This document shows positions 8,897-15,524 of a stretch of 56,944 nt of DNA, piece after piece. Positions within the stretch are counted from its first letter, which is position 1; every line of letters starts with the position of its first letter. Where the stretch lies: the NCBI GenBank assembly GCA_905372275.1, contig CAJPON010000006.1, positions 1-56,944 on the forward strand, written 5' to 3'. Made by a program: the position numbers and the translations under genes. Below the pieces are notes generated by a model. The model did no database searches. It was not told the DNA's origin and saw only the letters and a list, made by a program, of their open reading frames with translations. This DNA comes from Candidatus Saccharimonadota bacterium (lineage in GTDB: Bacteria; Patescibacteriota; Saccharimonadia; Saccharimonadales; Saccharimonadaceae).

Positions 8897-9310
8897 CTAA
8901 AGACTAAATCCAGCCAATAAGTCTTTAAACTCTTGTTTGATGATACCTCGCCAAGTAGCGGTTTCACTTGCGGATTTACTCAGATGATCCTTGTGATAAA
9001 GTAACAAAACACGAACAGTGCGATCATTATGATTTACATATAAAATCACTCTGTTGCCAGATTTTTTTGCGGATTGATTGCGCCCCGCAACGGCAAACTC
9101 GTGTTTGATAATCCATTCCCTGTTGTCGTCAGTTCGATGGATCGGAGGATTTGTCCTGCCATTAAGCACTAGCTGGTCAATGTGTGCAAACTGCGCCACG
9201 AGCGCCTTGCGTGTTACAAACCATTGATTGCCATAATCATTTTTGAACTTTTTGATGTAGTGACGTTTGGAATAGTCTTCAAATAGTACACGGTAGTTAT
9301 CAGTAAACAC
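8897..9310 (-). CDS. putative toxin of a Panacea-type toxin-antitoxin pair
   Basis: A 137-residue basic protein with a GTG start. The segments YSKRHYIKKFKNDYGNQW and VRVLLLYHKDHL recall RelE/ParE-superfamily toxins, but the fold cannot be proven by eye. It overlaps the upstream antitoxin gene by 11 bases, the usual arrangement for co-translated toxin-antitoxin genes. It would act on translation or another essential process unless bound by its partner. No DNA-binding or membrane segment is visible. Confidence 0.65.
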   Translation of the reverse strand: MFTDNYRVLFEDYSKRHYIKKFKNDYGNQWFVTRKALVAQFAHIDQLVLNGRTNPPIHRTDDNREWIIKHEFAVAGRNQSAKKSGNRVILYVNHNDRTVRVLLLYHKDHLSKSASETATWRGIIKQEFKDLLAGFSL

Positions 9311-9980
9311 GGCTCGGCTCTTCCTGGGTGATTAACTCGTAGGGTATATATTCGTTTTGCCTACAGATTTGCCAAGGAAGCTGCGTATGTGTGAAGTGTA
9401 CGATTTCTTTTGTATTTGAACCTTTCCACTTTTTAGCGATTTTATCAATTAAATCAAGTTCACCTGTAGATAGATGCTGGGGCGGTGTATCTTGCGCAGA
9501 CCTCGTCAGGTTGAGCCATTGCGCCTCGTCGCCGACCTCAAGCGAAACTTTACCCTCATCTATGAGCTCATCGACAACACGAAAATACTGGTCAGGCACT
9601 GGCCCATACTGTAAACGGCGGTATTTCATGCCGCTCATCGGCTGCAAATGCTCGTAGTACCATGCAAAATCAGCAAGATAGATAAGTTTTGCGAGCAGCG
9701 TCTTTGTCGCACTTTTACCTGCATATTTCGTATAGCGACGTAGGGTTTCCAATATCATTTCGCGGTATTTCTCATAATCTGGGATTTCTTGTGATAAAAG
9801 GTCAATAATATCGACACCAAGAAAATCAGCAAGTTTGCCAAGCTCTTCACTACTCAGCTCACGCTGGCCTTTTTCTGTCGCCACAACGCTACTGCGACTC
9901 ACATCAATCGCTTTTGCTACATCGTCTTGCGATAGCCCATAGATTGCTCGGAGTTCGCGCAGATTCTTTTCAAGAGTCAT
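9300..9980 (-). CDS. HTH-Panacea (DUF4065) antitoxin/regulator
   Basis: A 226-residue protein. Residues 1-58 are an XRE-type helix-turn-helix (GLSQDDVAKAIDVSRSSV). The C-terminal domain is DUF4065/Panacea (LIYLADFAWYYEHLQP, then LQYGPVPDQYFRVVDEL). Panacea domains are known antitoxin modules that neutralise many different toxins, and HTH-Panacea versions presumably autoregulate their operon. It has its own promoter (10006-10035), divergent from the HNH leader promoter, so the HTH may bind this shared region. It is first in the operon, with the toxin second. Confidence 0.85.
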   Translation of the reverse strand: MTLEKNLRELRAIYGLSQDDVAKAIDVSRSSVVATEKGQRELSSEELGKLADFLGVDIIDLLSQEIPDYEKYREMILETLRRYTKYAGKSATKTLLAKLIYLADFAWYYEHLQPMSGMKYRRLQYGPVPDQYFRVVDELIDEGKVSLEVGDEAQWLNLTRSAQDTPPQHLSTGELDLIDKIAKKWKGSNTKEIVHFTHTQLPWQICRQNEYIPYELITQEEPSRVY

Positions 9981-10005
9981 TTTGCTTCCTTTCGCTTATG
10001 TGTCC

Positions 10006-10035
10006 AGTATACTACAACGTACGTAACTATGTCAA
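10006..10035 (-). promoter_or_regulatory. promoter of the Panacea toxin-antitoxin operon
   Basis: On the minus strand, TTGACA (10035-10030) and TATACT (10011-10006) have an 18-base spacer. It is back-to-back with the promoter at 10060-10089; the short intervening segment is a candidate operator. Confidence 0.75.
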
Positions 10036-10059
10036 TATTACGACAATTTGTTTATATAG

Positions 10060-10089
10060 TTGACACATGACTGTATGTTTGTGTATAAT
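10060..10089 (+). promoter_or_regulatory. strong promoter of the HNH leader
   Basis: TTGACA (10060-10065) and TATAAT (10084-10089), both consensus hexamers, have an 18-base spacer. Transcription should start near 10096. Confidence 0.8.
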
Positions 10090-10095
10090 AAGAAT

Positions 10096-10279
10096 ACGAA
10101 CCGATAAGACACAAAAGGTGGGGCTGTGCGGACGGATCGTCAAAGCGGAGAGTATCCGTCTGTAACACACGTTAGAATAGGAAAAGTACTGGCTTTCGCC
10201 AGTACTAGCGTACAAGATTTGCTTCCCTCGTACACTTCTATTCTAGCACAACAACGTTAAGCCAGATAGGAGTAAAATC
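10096..10279 (+). ncRNA. structured 5' leader of the HNH gene (unassigned RNA)
   Basis: This 184-base leader contains three good inverted repeats: GACGGAT/ATCCGTC (10131-10137 with 10154-10160), a 10-bp stem 10171-10180 with 10238-10247, and inside it the hairpin AGTACTGGC-TTTC-GCCAGTACT (10185-10206). No T-run follows the hairpins, so none is a simple terminator. The ribosome binding site AGGAG lies at the end. I do not recognise it as a named riboswitch. It could be a regulatory leader or a processed small RNA. Confidence 0.55.
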
Positions 10280-10609
10280 ATGGCATACAACAACCAATAC
10301 GCATCGCTTTTGCGAGCACTAACCAAAAAACAATATACAGAAAAACAAAAAATTGCCGTATGGAATAAGGCGCGCATAGTGCAAGGTTATCACCCTGTAT
10401 ATGTTCGCGCCGACGCGTGTGGTGCGCTCATTGAATGGGAGCGTTACGGAGACACAACAAGTAAATACGGCTGGGAGATTGACCATATTATACCTAAATC
10501 GCTCGGAGGCACCGATGCTATCACTAATCTACAGCCATTACAATGGCAAAACAATCGCACAAAGGGTGATAGTCTTTCGCTCAACTACTGTGCAGTAAGG
10601 AGCAACTAG
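10280..10609 (+). CDS. HNH endonuclease domain protein
   Basis: A 109-residue protein that is essentially one HNH module. The DH pair of WEIDHIIPKSLGG lies at 68-69, followed by an Asn in ITNLQPL (83) and Asn 91-92 in QNNRTKGD. No zinc-knuckle CxxC pairs are present. The short length resembles orphan HNH proteins found in phage and defence islands; it could nick or cleave DNA. It is preceded by a long structured leader and followed after 2 bases by the zinc-ribbon gene, so the two are coupled. Confidence 0.85.
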   Translation: MAYNNQYASLLRALTKKQYTEKQKIAVWNKARIVQGYHPVYVRADACGALIEWERYGDTTSKYGWEIDHIIPKSLGGTDAITNLQPLQWQNNRTKGDSLSLNYCAVRSN

Positions 10610-10611
10610 CT

Positions 10612-10899
10612 ATGGTCGACCTAACGATCACATCAGACCCAGATAAGGACGGCAAACACAGACTCCAGTGTCCGCAATGCCTCGTATCTTTCTTTGCCCC
10701 TATTACTGAAGATGACAAAACTGGCAAACTACAGGACATCATCTGCGAGAATTGTCATCACGCCGCCGAGCCACTGATGTTCATATACACAGCAAACAAA
10801 GAGCAGGCCAACGCAATGGTAATAAACTACGCCGAGCGCGAAATGAAAAATATGCTCAAAAAAGTGTTTCGTGGCTCAAAGCATATCAAAATAAAGTGA
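10612..10899 (+). CDS. small zinc-ribbon protein
   Basis: A 95-residue protein with CPQC and CENCHH pairs, enough for one zinc ribbon, and a basic C-terminus (KKVFRGSKHIKIK). I do not recognise a family. It starts 2 bases after the HNH stop, suggesting joint function. It is convergent with the restriction enzyme gene. Confidence 0.7.
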   Translation: MVDLTITSDPDKDGKHRLQCPQCLVSFFAPITEDDKTGKLQDIICENCHHAAEPLMFIYTANKEQANAMVINYAEREMKNMLKKVFRGSKHIKIK

Positions 10900-10933
10900 A
10901 ACCTATTCGGCCAGACACTTGTCGCGCTACGGC

Positions 10934-11848
10934 TTAATTGAACAGGCGTGGTGCGGGGTGATTTAGAACAAGATTTTGGCGGGCGGGCGATGATTGTAGG
11001 TATAGGCGTATCGAATCAGCGATTTTATTCGCAACTATTATATTTTGTACGCGAAAATACGGATCAAGTATCGCAAGCGTCGCACCAGTCGGGAACAACA
11101 CAGGCAATATCTGGCTTACAATTCGCTCATCATCAAAGAGTTTGCGGAATATGCGGAGCGGTAGGTCTTTTATTTCTTCGGCGGATTCTTCGGGGTTACT
11201 ATCAAAATTGACGTTTGGTAGGTCTGGTATGTCCTGGCGCCATTTTCGTAGATTATTCATGATATCAGGCCAGACATGAGATAAGCCAAGCTGATTGAAC
11301 ATGTCTTGTCCGTATGACACCGACAAGTGCACGCCCCACGATTCTTGCAATTTTTGTAGCTCCGGCCGATAAAAGTTTCGGTTTTTGACAAGGCTTGGGT
11401 CAATGAAATAGAAAAATCCCCACGTTACCTTGTCGCCATAAATATCAACAAGTGCCTCAAGCTTCTTTTCAAAATTGCTAATCTGCCCACGTTTTTTGGT
11501 TGAATCATGGTCGTCGCGTACCTTTTGCTCAATGAATAGCACCTTGTCATCTTTGATAAGTAGTTGGTCAATATCAAGTGCGTCACCTTCTTTCGATGTA
11601 ATCTTTTGCGGCAACGGCTGCCAGCCCTCGTTGATAAAGTAGTGCTTGATTGCTACCTCGAACGCGTCGCCAAAACGGATTTCATTTGACTGCAACAGGT
11701 TTTGTAGCAATTTTGCCTCTGGCTTGGTCGGACGGAATAGCCCCACGTATCTATCGGGGTAATCGGCGACTTTCTTGAGCAAATCGGGCTTTGACTTTGC
11801 AAATATCTTTTCATCAAAGATATCTTTGAATACTTCGTACTCAAGCAT
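10934..11848 (-). CDS. type II restriction endonuclease, HinfI-like family (predicted GANTC)
   Basis: A 304-residue protein starting MLEYEV. The PD-(D/E)xK core is visible: GDALDIDQLL (Asp 89, Asp 92) and FIEQKVRDDHDSTK (Glu 107, Lys 109); the latter segment resembles HinfI/HpyAIV-type enzymes. GANTC specificity is inferred from the adjoining methyltransferase. The ATG at 11848 has GGAG at proper spacing and overlaps the end of the methyltransferase gene by 8 bases, so the nuclease is translationally coupled behind the protective enzyme. Confidence 0.8.
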   Translation of the reverse strand: MLEYEVFKDIFDEKIFAKSKPDLLKKVADYPDRYVGLFRPTKPEAKLLQNLLQSNEIRFGDAFEVAIKHYFINEGWQPLPQKITSKEGDALDIDQLLIKDDKVLFIEQKVRDDHDSTKKRGQISNFEKKLEALVDIYGDKVTWGFFYFIDPSLVKNRNFYRPELQKLQESWGVHLSVSYGQDMFNQLGLSHVWPDIMNNLRKWRQDIPDLPNVNFDSNPEESAEEIKDLPLRIFRKLFDDERIVSQILPVLFPTGATLAILDPYFRVQNIIVANKIADSIRLYLQSSPARQNLVLNHPAPRLFN

Positions 11849-12908
11849 GGTTTTGCTCCAGATACTTTTGACGAATGTCATCGATTAGCACGCCGTCAAT
11901 GTGCCAGAATGTCCAGCCGTTGCATGAGGGTTGGTCTTGTAAAACTGCGCCAACTTTATGAATAGAGCCTTCAATATGGCCGCTTTTCAATGAACCGTTG
12001 GCCGTAACGATTGCCGAATACTTACCGTCTTTGCTAGTCAGTGTTGCGCCAGCTTTAATAAGTCCGATATCAACCAGTAAGCCGAAAGCGACGCGCGGTG
12101 TTTTGGTCTCGAGTTTACCTGATACGAGCATTTCATCTAGTGGTGTTGTTTCGTCGAGGCGTTTCTTTGCTACTTTCACATAGGTATCGTCGCGCTCAAT
12201 ACCAATATATTCGCGTCCTAGTTCTTTTGCGGCAACTGCGGTTGTGCCGCTGCCGAGGAATGGGTCGAGCACAATATCGCCAGGCTTTGATGTTGCATTG
12301 ATAATTCGACGGAGTAAAGCAAGTGGCTTTTGCGTCGAGTGTGCTTTTTCGCCATTAATTTTTACGCGTTCTTGTCCGCTACATATAGGAATAAGCCAAT
12401 CGCTACGCATCTGCTTGTCTTCGTTATGCGTTTTCATGGTTTTGTAGTTAAAAGTCGGCTTTGACTTTTCGGACTTACCCGCCCAGATGAGTGTTTCGTG
12501 CGAGTTATTAAAGCGTGTGCCCTTGAAGTTCGGCATAGGGTTTGTTTTGACCCAAAGAATGTCGTTAAAAATCCAGTAGTCGAGGTCTTGAACGATTTTT
12601 CCAACACGGAAAATATTGTGATAGCTACCGATGACCCAAATCGTGCCATTGTCTTTGAGCACACGCCGACACTCCGTCAGCCATTTGGTTGTAAAATCGT
12701 CGTAAGTTGCAAAACTGTCGTATTTGTCCCAGTCGTCGTTTACCGCAGATACTTTTGTGTTATTTGGCCGCCACAGGTCACCTTTGAGTTGTAGGTTGTA
12801 GGGCGGGTCAGCAAAAACTAAATCGACAGATTTATCTGGCAAAATTTTTAGCATTTCGATACAGTCGCCTTGAAGAACGACATTTGTTTCTAGTAATTTC
12901 TTACTCAT
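11841..12908 (-). CDS. N6-adenine DNA methyltransferase, CcrM/HinfI-M-like (GANTC)
   Basis: A 355-residue beta-class methyltransferase. The catalytic DPPY is at 34-37 in ADPPYNLQLKGDLWRPNN, the form typical of CcrM and M.HinfI, and the SAM-binding motif is DPFLGSGTT near residue 220. The C-terminal domain with CNGWTFWHI is the extra DNA-recognition module of this family. It methylates the A of GANTC (inferred). Because a nuclease gene follows directly, this is a restriction-modification system rather than a solitary CcrM. Its start is overlapped by a structured leader that could control both transcription and initiation. Confidence 0.88.
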   Translation of the reverse strand: MSKKLLETNVVLQGDCIEMLKILPDKSVDLVFADPPYNLQLKGDLWRPNNTKVSAVNDDWDKYDSFATYDDFTTKWLTECRRVLKDNGTIWVIGSYHNIFRVGKIVQDLDYWIFNDILWVKTNPMPNFKGTRFNNSHETLIWAGKSEKSKPTFNYKTMKTHNEDKQMRSDWLIPICSGQERVKINGEKAHSTQKPLALLRRIINATSKPGDIVLDPFLGSGTTAVAAKELGREYIGIERDDTYVKVAKKRLDETTPLDEMLVSGKLETKTPRVAFGLLVDIGLIKAGATLTSKDGKYSAIVTANGSLKSGHIEGSIHKVGAVLQDQPSCNGWTFWHIDGVLIDDIRQKYLEQNHA

Positions 12909-13091
12909 GGACGCCTTTGAGTTAGTTATTATTCTTGAGTATTGTCCGCAATAAAAAACGGACACCTACTCTAGGCGTCCAACCAACAATTGGGATTCAA
13001 ACCAAATGCTTTTTCGAGCAAGTGCCCGTTTTTCTGGTTTGAATACCAAAAGTATTAGGTAATCCCTAAAATATTACGTTGTTGGTTGGAC
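12909..13091 (-). promoter_or_regulatory. riboswitch-like leader of the R-M operon (unassigned)
   Basis: Transcribed from 13091 downward. A perfect 13-bp closing stem (13091-13079 with 12989-12977) encloses a small hairpin and a 10-bp stem (13044-13035 with 13004-12995). The 3' arm of the closing stem overlaps by 4 bases the 5' arm of a terminator (12980-12960). The same terminator arm is also perfectly complementary over 8 bases to the sequence immediately before the methyltransferase ATG (12916-12909). This gives three mutually exclusive pairings, as in riboswitches. I do not recognise the class. Confidence 0.6.
12953..12980 (-). terminator. conditional terminator in the R-M leader
   Basis: Minus-strand stem GGACGCCT (12980-12973), 5-base loop, AGGTGTCC (12967-12960) with one G-U pair, then C and six T. 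It lies between the leader promoter and the methyltransferase start, so it must be read through or prevented from forming for the operon to be expressed. Confidence 0.8.
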
Positions 13092-13097
13092 TTTTTT

Positions 13098-13123
13098 ATT
13101 ATATCACTTTTCATGCGCCACAA
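13098..13123 (-). promoter_or_regulatory. promoter of the R-M leader
   Basis: A perfect -10 TATAAT (13103-13098) lies 7 bases before the first base of the closing stem. The -35 is weak: TTGTGG at 13123-13118 leaves only a 14-base spacer. Confidence 0.6.
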
Positions 13124-13205
13124 GGTGAATATACGAAAAATAAATATCTCAAAAGAATTAAATAGATTTATTTATAAATTTGAAACTAGAACAACCTAAG
13201 CAACC

Positions 13206-14057
13206 TCAACAAAAATGCTCCACGATCTTATTGCCGGCGATGCCAAATCCGGTTAGCGTGTAGGTGCTCGACATGATGGATTGCCTGTGCGGCGGCGATT
13301 GCATCCAGGCATTGAATGCTACGCGGCTGGTGTGCAGATCTGGCGGCGAAGTTTGCACCAGATTCTCGGCTGGCGCGTTGCAGACAGTCCTCGCTTTAAG
13401 CAGTCCGTGCGGAATAGTTGTGCCTGGCTTATAATGGCTAAAATAATTATTCTCTTTCATATCATTCGCCATCCACTGCGCTGTTCGATTAAGCGGCTCG
13501 TACATTTTTAACGGCTTCAGATTTTCTTTACTACGAGCATAGTTAATCAGTTCAAGAATCTCCAAAGCATCTGGCGGACCTATGTCATACTTTTTATCCT
13601 GATCTGCCGGTTGCGGCTGTGGATTTGGAGTCGGTTTTGGTTGCGGATTCGGCGCAGGCTGCTGCGAATTACCGGGCTGCTGAGGCTGCGGAGCTGGCCG
13701 TTGGTTGTTTTTCGGCGGCGCGGCTGGACTCGCCGGTGGTTGCGGAGCTGGATTATGCTTCGGGCGCACAGGGTCAATTCTCTGCTCTTTTTGGTTTGGC
13801 TGCGGTTTTTCAGGCTTCTTCTCTTGCTGGTTCAGCATAGTTTGTTTAGAATTAGAGGTTGTGCTAAATTTACTGCCGTTAGGGTTATTGTTAGAATCGG
13901 AATTATCAGAGCCAGAATTAGAAGTGGTAGTTGTCTTTTGCTGCTGATCAGCACTACCCGCATCTTTCGACGCAGTACGCACGGCAATATATAAGCCTAT
14001 TCCTACCCCCGCTAGTATTAAAATAACTAGGATAATTACAAGTTTTTGTTTTTTCAT
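13206..14057 (-). CDS. membrane-anchored CAP-domain (SCP/PR1) protein
   Basis: A 283-residue protein with an N-terminal membrane segment or uncleaved signal (residues 5-26), a long Ser/Thr/Asn then Pro/Gln-rich linker to about residue 155, and a C-terminal CAP domain. CAP features include ELINYARSKENLKPL, the His-containing NNYFSHYKPG and PPHRQSIMSS. CAP domains occur in many secreted bacterial proteins, with unclear function. A TACAAT box lies 6 bases before the ATG, so it may be leaderless. It sits at the right end of the accessory island. Confidence 0.85.
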   Translation of the reverse strand: MKKQKLVIILVILILAGVGIGLYIAVRTASKDAGSADQQQKTTTTSNSGSDNSDSNNNPNGSKFSTTSNSKQTMLNQQEKKPEKPQPNQKEQRIDPVRPKHNPAPQPPASPAAPPKNNQRPAPQPQQPGNSQQPAPNPQPKPTPNPQPQPADQDKKYDIGPPDALEILELINYARSKENLKPLKMYEPLNRTAQWMANDMKENNYFSHYKPGTTIPHGLLKARTVCNAPAENLVQTSPPDLHTSRVAFNAWMQSPPHRQSIMSSTYTLTGFGIAGNKIVEHFC

Positions 14058-14146
14058 ACTTTGATTGTAGCAAGGAAACCGGTTATGTCAATCCGGAGGT
14101 GGCGGCCTGCGAAAATAGCCAAAGCATAGTGTATAATATAGTCAGC

Positions 14147-14221
14147 GCGGGTATCGTATAACGGCTATTATGTATGCTTCCCAAGCATGAGACGAGGGTT
14201 CGACTCCCTCTACCCGCACCA
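14147..14221 (+). tRNA. tRNA-Gly(CCC)
   Basis: A 75-base cloverleaf with acceptor GCGGGTA/TACCCGC and encoded CCA. The anticodon loop TTCCCAA gives CCC (14180-14182). A TATAAT box at 14132-14137 lies just upstream. It marks the right side of the accessory island. Confidence 0.95.
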
Positions 14222-14278
14222 ATTCAAACTATTATCATGAACCTTTAAGATAACGCTGGCACGCGTTATAATTAAAAT

Positions 14279-15442
14279 ATGAAAAAAGCTGTCATGAAGA
14301 GGCTGCTTTCGCTGTATGTTGGCAAGTTCTTCTTAAGCTTTGTACTTTGGTATTCAATTGAAAAATTATTTATAAGAAGTATCGGCATTGACAATTTTGG
14401 GATTAGTTTGATTGCAATTGTTCTGCTGATATCATCCGTTCTGACCGAAGTTCCATCAGGAATCGTCGCGGATCGCTGGAGCCGCAAGGGCTCAATGGTG
14501 CTCGCTGGGCTGTTCTTAGGGATTAGCAGCCTGATGGCCGGCGCTAGCGGTAACATCTTTATGTACGCTGCCGCTGTGACAATTTGGGGTCTTCACGATG
14601 CTTTTTCGAGCGGGACTGGCGCAGCTATGATTTACGATACGCTGCTCGAGGAGCAAGGGCACGCCAGGAATTTTAATCGAGCACTAGGACTATACGAAAC
14701 TTTAGGCGGGATAGCGTTAATTATCAGTAACTTTTTAGGCGGCTGGATCGGCGAACACTCGCTGCTGCTGGCGTTTAACTTAACAATTATTCCAATTGCC
14801 ATATCTATGGTTTGCCATCTAATTTATAAAGATGCAAAAATTAGCCGCGAGGTGGCTGATGAAAAACTTATCAAACATACTAAAAATACATTCAAATGCG
14901 TTTTCAAAAGTAAAAGCCTACTCTGGCTGATGACTGCGATTATGATAGTCTTTTGTATCCAAAAGATGAATCGCGAAGCTTATCAGCTGTGGTATATTGC
15001 GCTGTCGGCCCCGGCGATAGTATTTGGCATCGCTGGTTCGTTCATAGAAGGCTTGGGCGGACTGGGCGGCTCGTTGGTTAAGTATCTCAGTTCAAAGCAA
15101 ATAAATATAGTTCTGTCGATTTTACTAGGCTTGGCGTCGCTCGCGCTTTCGGTGGGCAGTAATTTATGGATAACTATCGCCGCGCAGGTTCTAATAGCGG
15201 TAGTCTCGGGGGCACTGTTATTCCATTTTATCGCACAGATACAACACCAGTTGCCGTCGCGATACCGCACAGGTTCCGGCTCGGTGATAAACGCCGTGGG
15301 ACGAATTGTCCTCATGCCGCTAACGTTTGTGTTTGGAGTTTTGTCAAACCAAAGCGTTTTCATCGCTGGTTGGATGCTGGTAGTTTTGTCAGGGCTAGCT
15401 GTTTTCGTGCAGCTAAAGCTTGATGAGCAAACTTCACCGTAG
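14279..15442 (+). CDS. MFS transporter
   Basis: A 387-residue protein with about 12 hydrophobic segments. The MFS loop 2-3 motif appears as EVPSGIVADRWSRKG (about residues 58-72). The substrate cannot be deduced; this shape is common among drug or metabolite exporters. It stands alone between tRNA-Gly and typA. Confidence 0.85.
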   Translation: MKKAVMKRLLSLYVGKFFLSFVLWYSIEKLFIRSIGIDNFGISLIAIVLLISSVLTEVPSGIVADRWSRKGSMVLAGLFLGISSLMAGASGNIFMYAAAVTIWGLHDAFSSGTGAAMIYDTLLEEQGHARNFNRALGLYETLGGIALIISNFLGGWIGEHSLLLAFNLTIIPIAISMVCHLIYKDAKISREVADEKLIKHTKNTFKCVFKSKSLLWLMTAIMIVFCIQKMNREAYQLWYIALSAPAIVFGIAGSFIEGLGGLGGSLVKYLSSKQINIVLSILLGLASLALSVGSNLWITIAAQVLIAVVSGALLFHFIAQIQHQLPSRYRTGSGSVINAVGRIVLMPLTFVFGVLSNQSVFIAGWMLVVLSGLAVFVQLKLDEQTSP

Positions 15443-15524
15443 TAGTGTACTTCCCATCCCCGCCCATCTGTGCTACAATTAATCACCAAAGGAAGGTCTG
15501 CTGTTAATCCCAGACCATATTTTT

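Noticed and set aside
10096..10609. IscB/omega-RNA or HEARO system from the HNH gene and its structured leader
   Set aside because: The HNH protein is only 109 residues with no RuvC, bridge helix or PLMP parts, so it cannot be an IscB.
11841..12908. Solitary cell-cycle methyltransferase CcrM
   Set aside because: A HinfI-like nuclease gene follows with an 8-base overlap, so it is a restriction-modification pair.
12974..13091. Inverted repeats around 12977-13091 as a transposable MITE
   Set aside because: No target-site duplication is visible, and the segment has a promoter, terminator and pairing with the downstream start region, which fit a leader RNA better.
12909..13103. Retron msr-msd RNA
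   Set aside because: No reverse transcriptase gene lies in or near the island.
13611..13994. Open frame on the plus strand opposite the CAP protein gene
   Set aside because: It is an Arg/Trp/Leu-rich shadow of the Pro/Gln linker codons, without ribosome site or protein-like pattern.
8627..14221. Phage or ICE attachment sites in the two tRNA-Gly genes
   Set aside because: The tRNA 3' ends are not duplicated at the far side and no integrase or phage structural gene is present.
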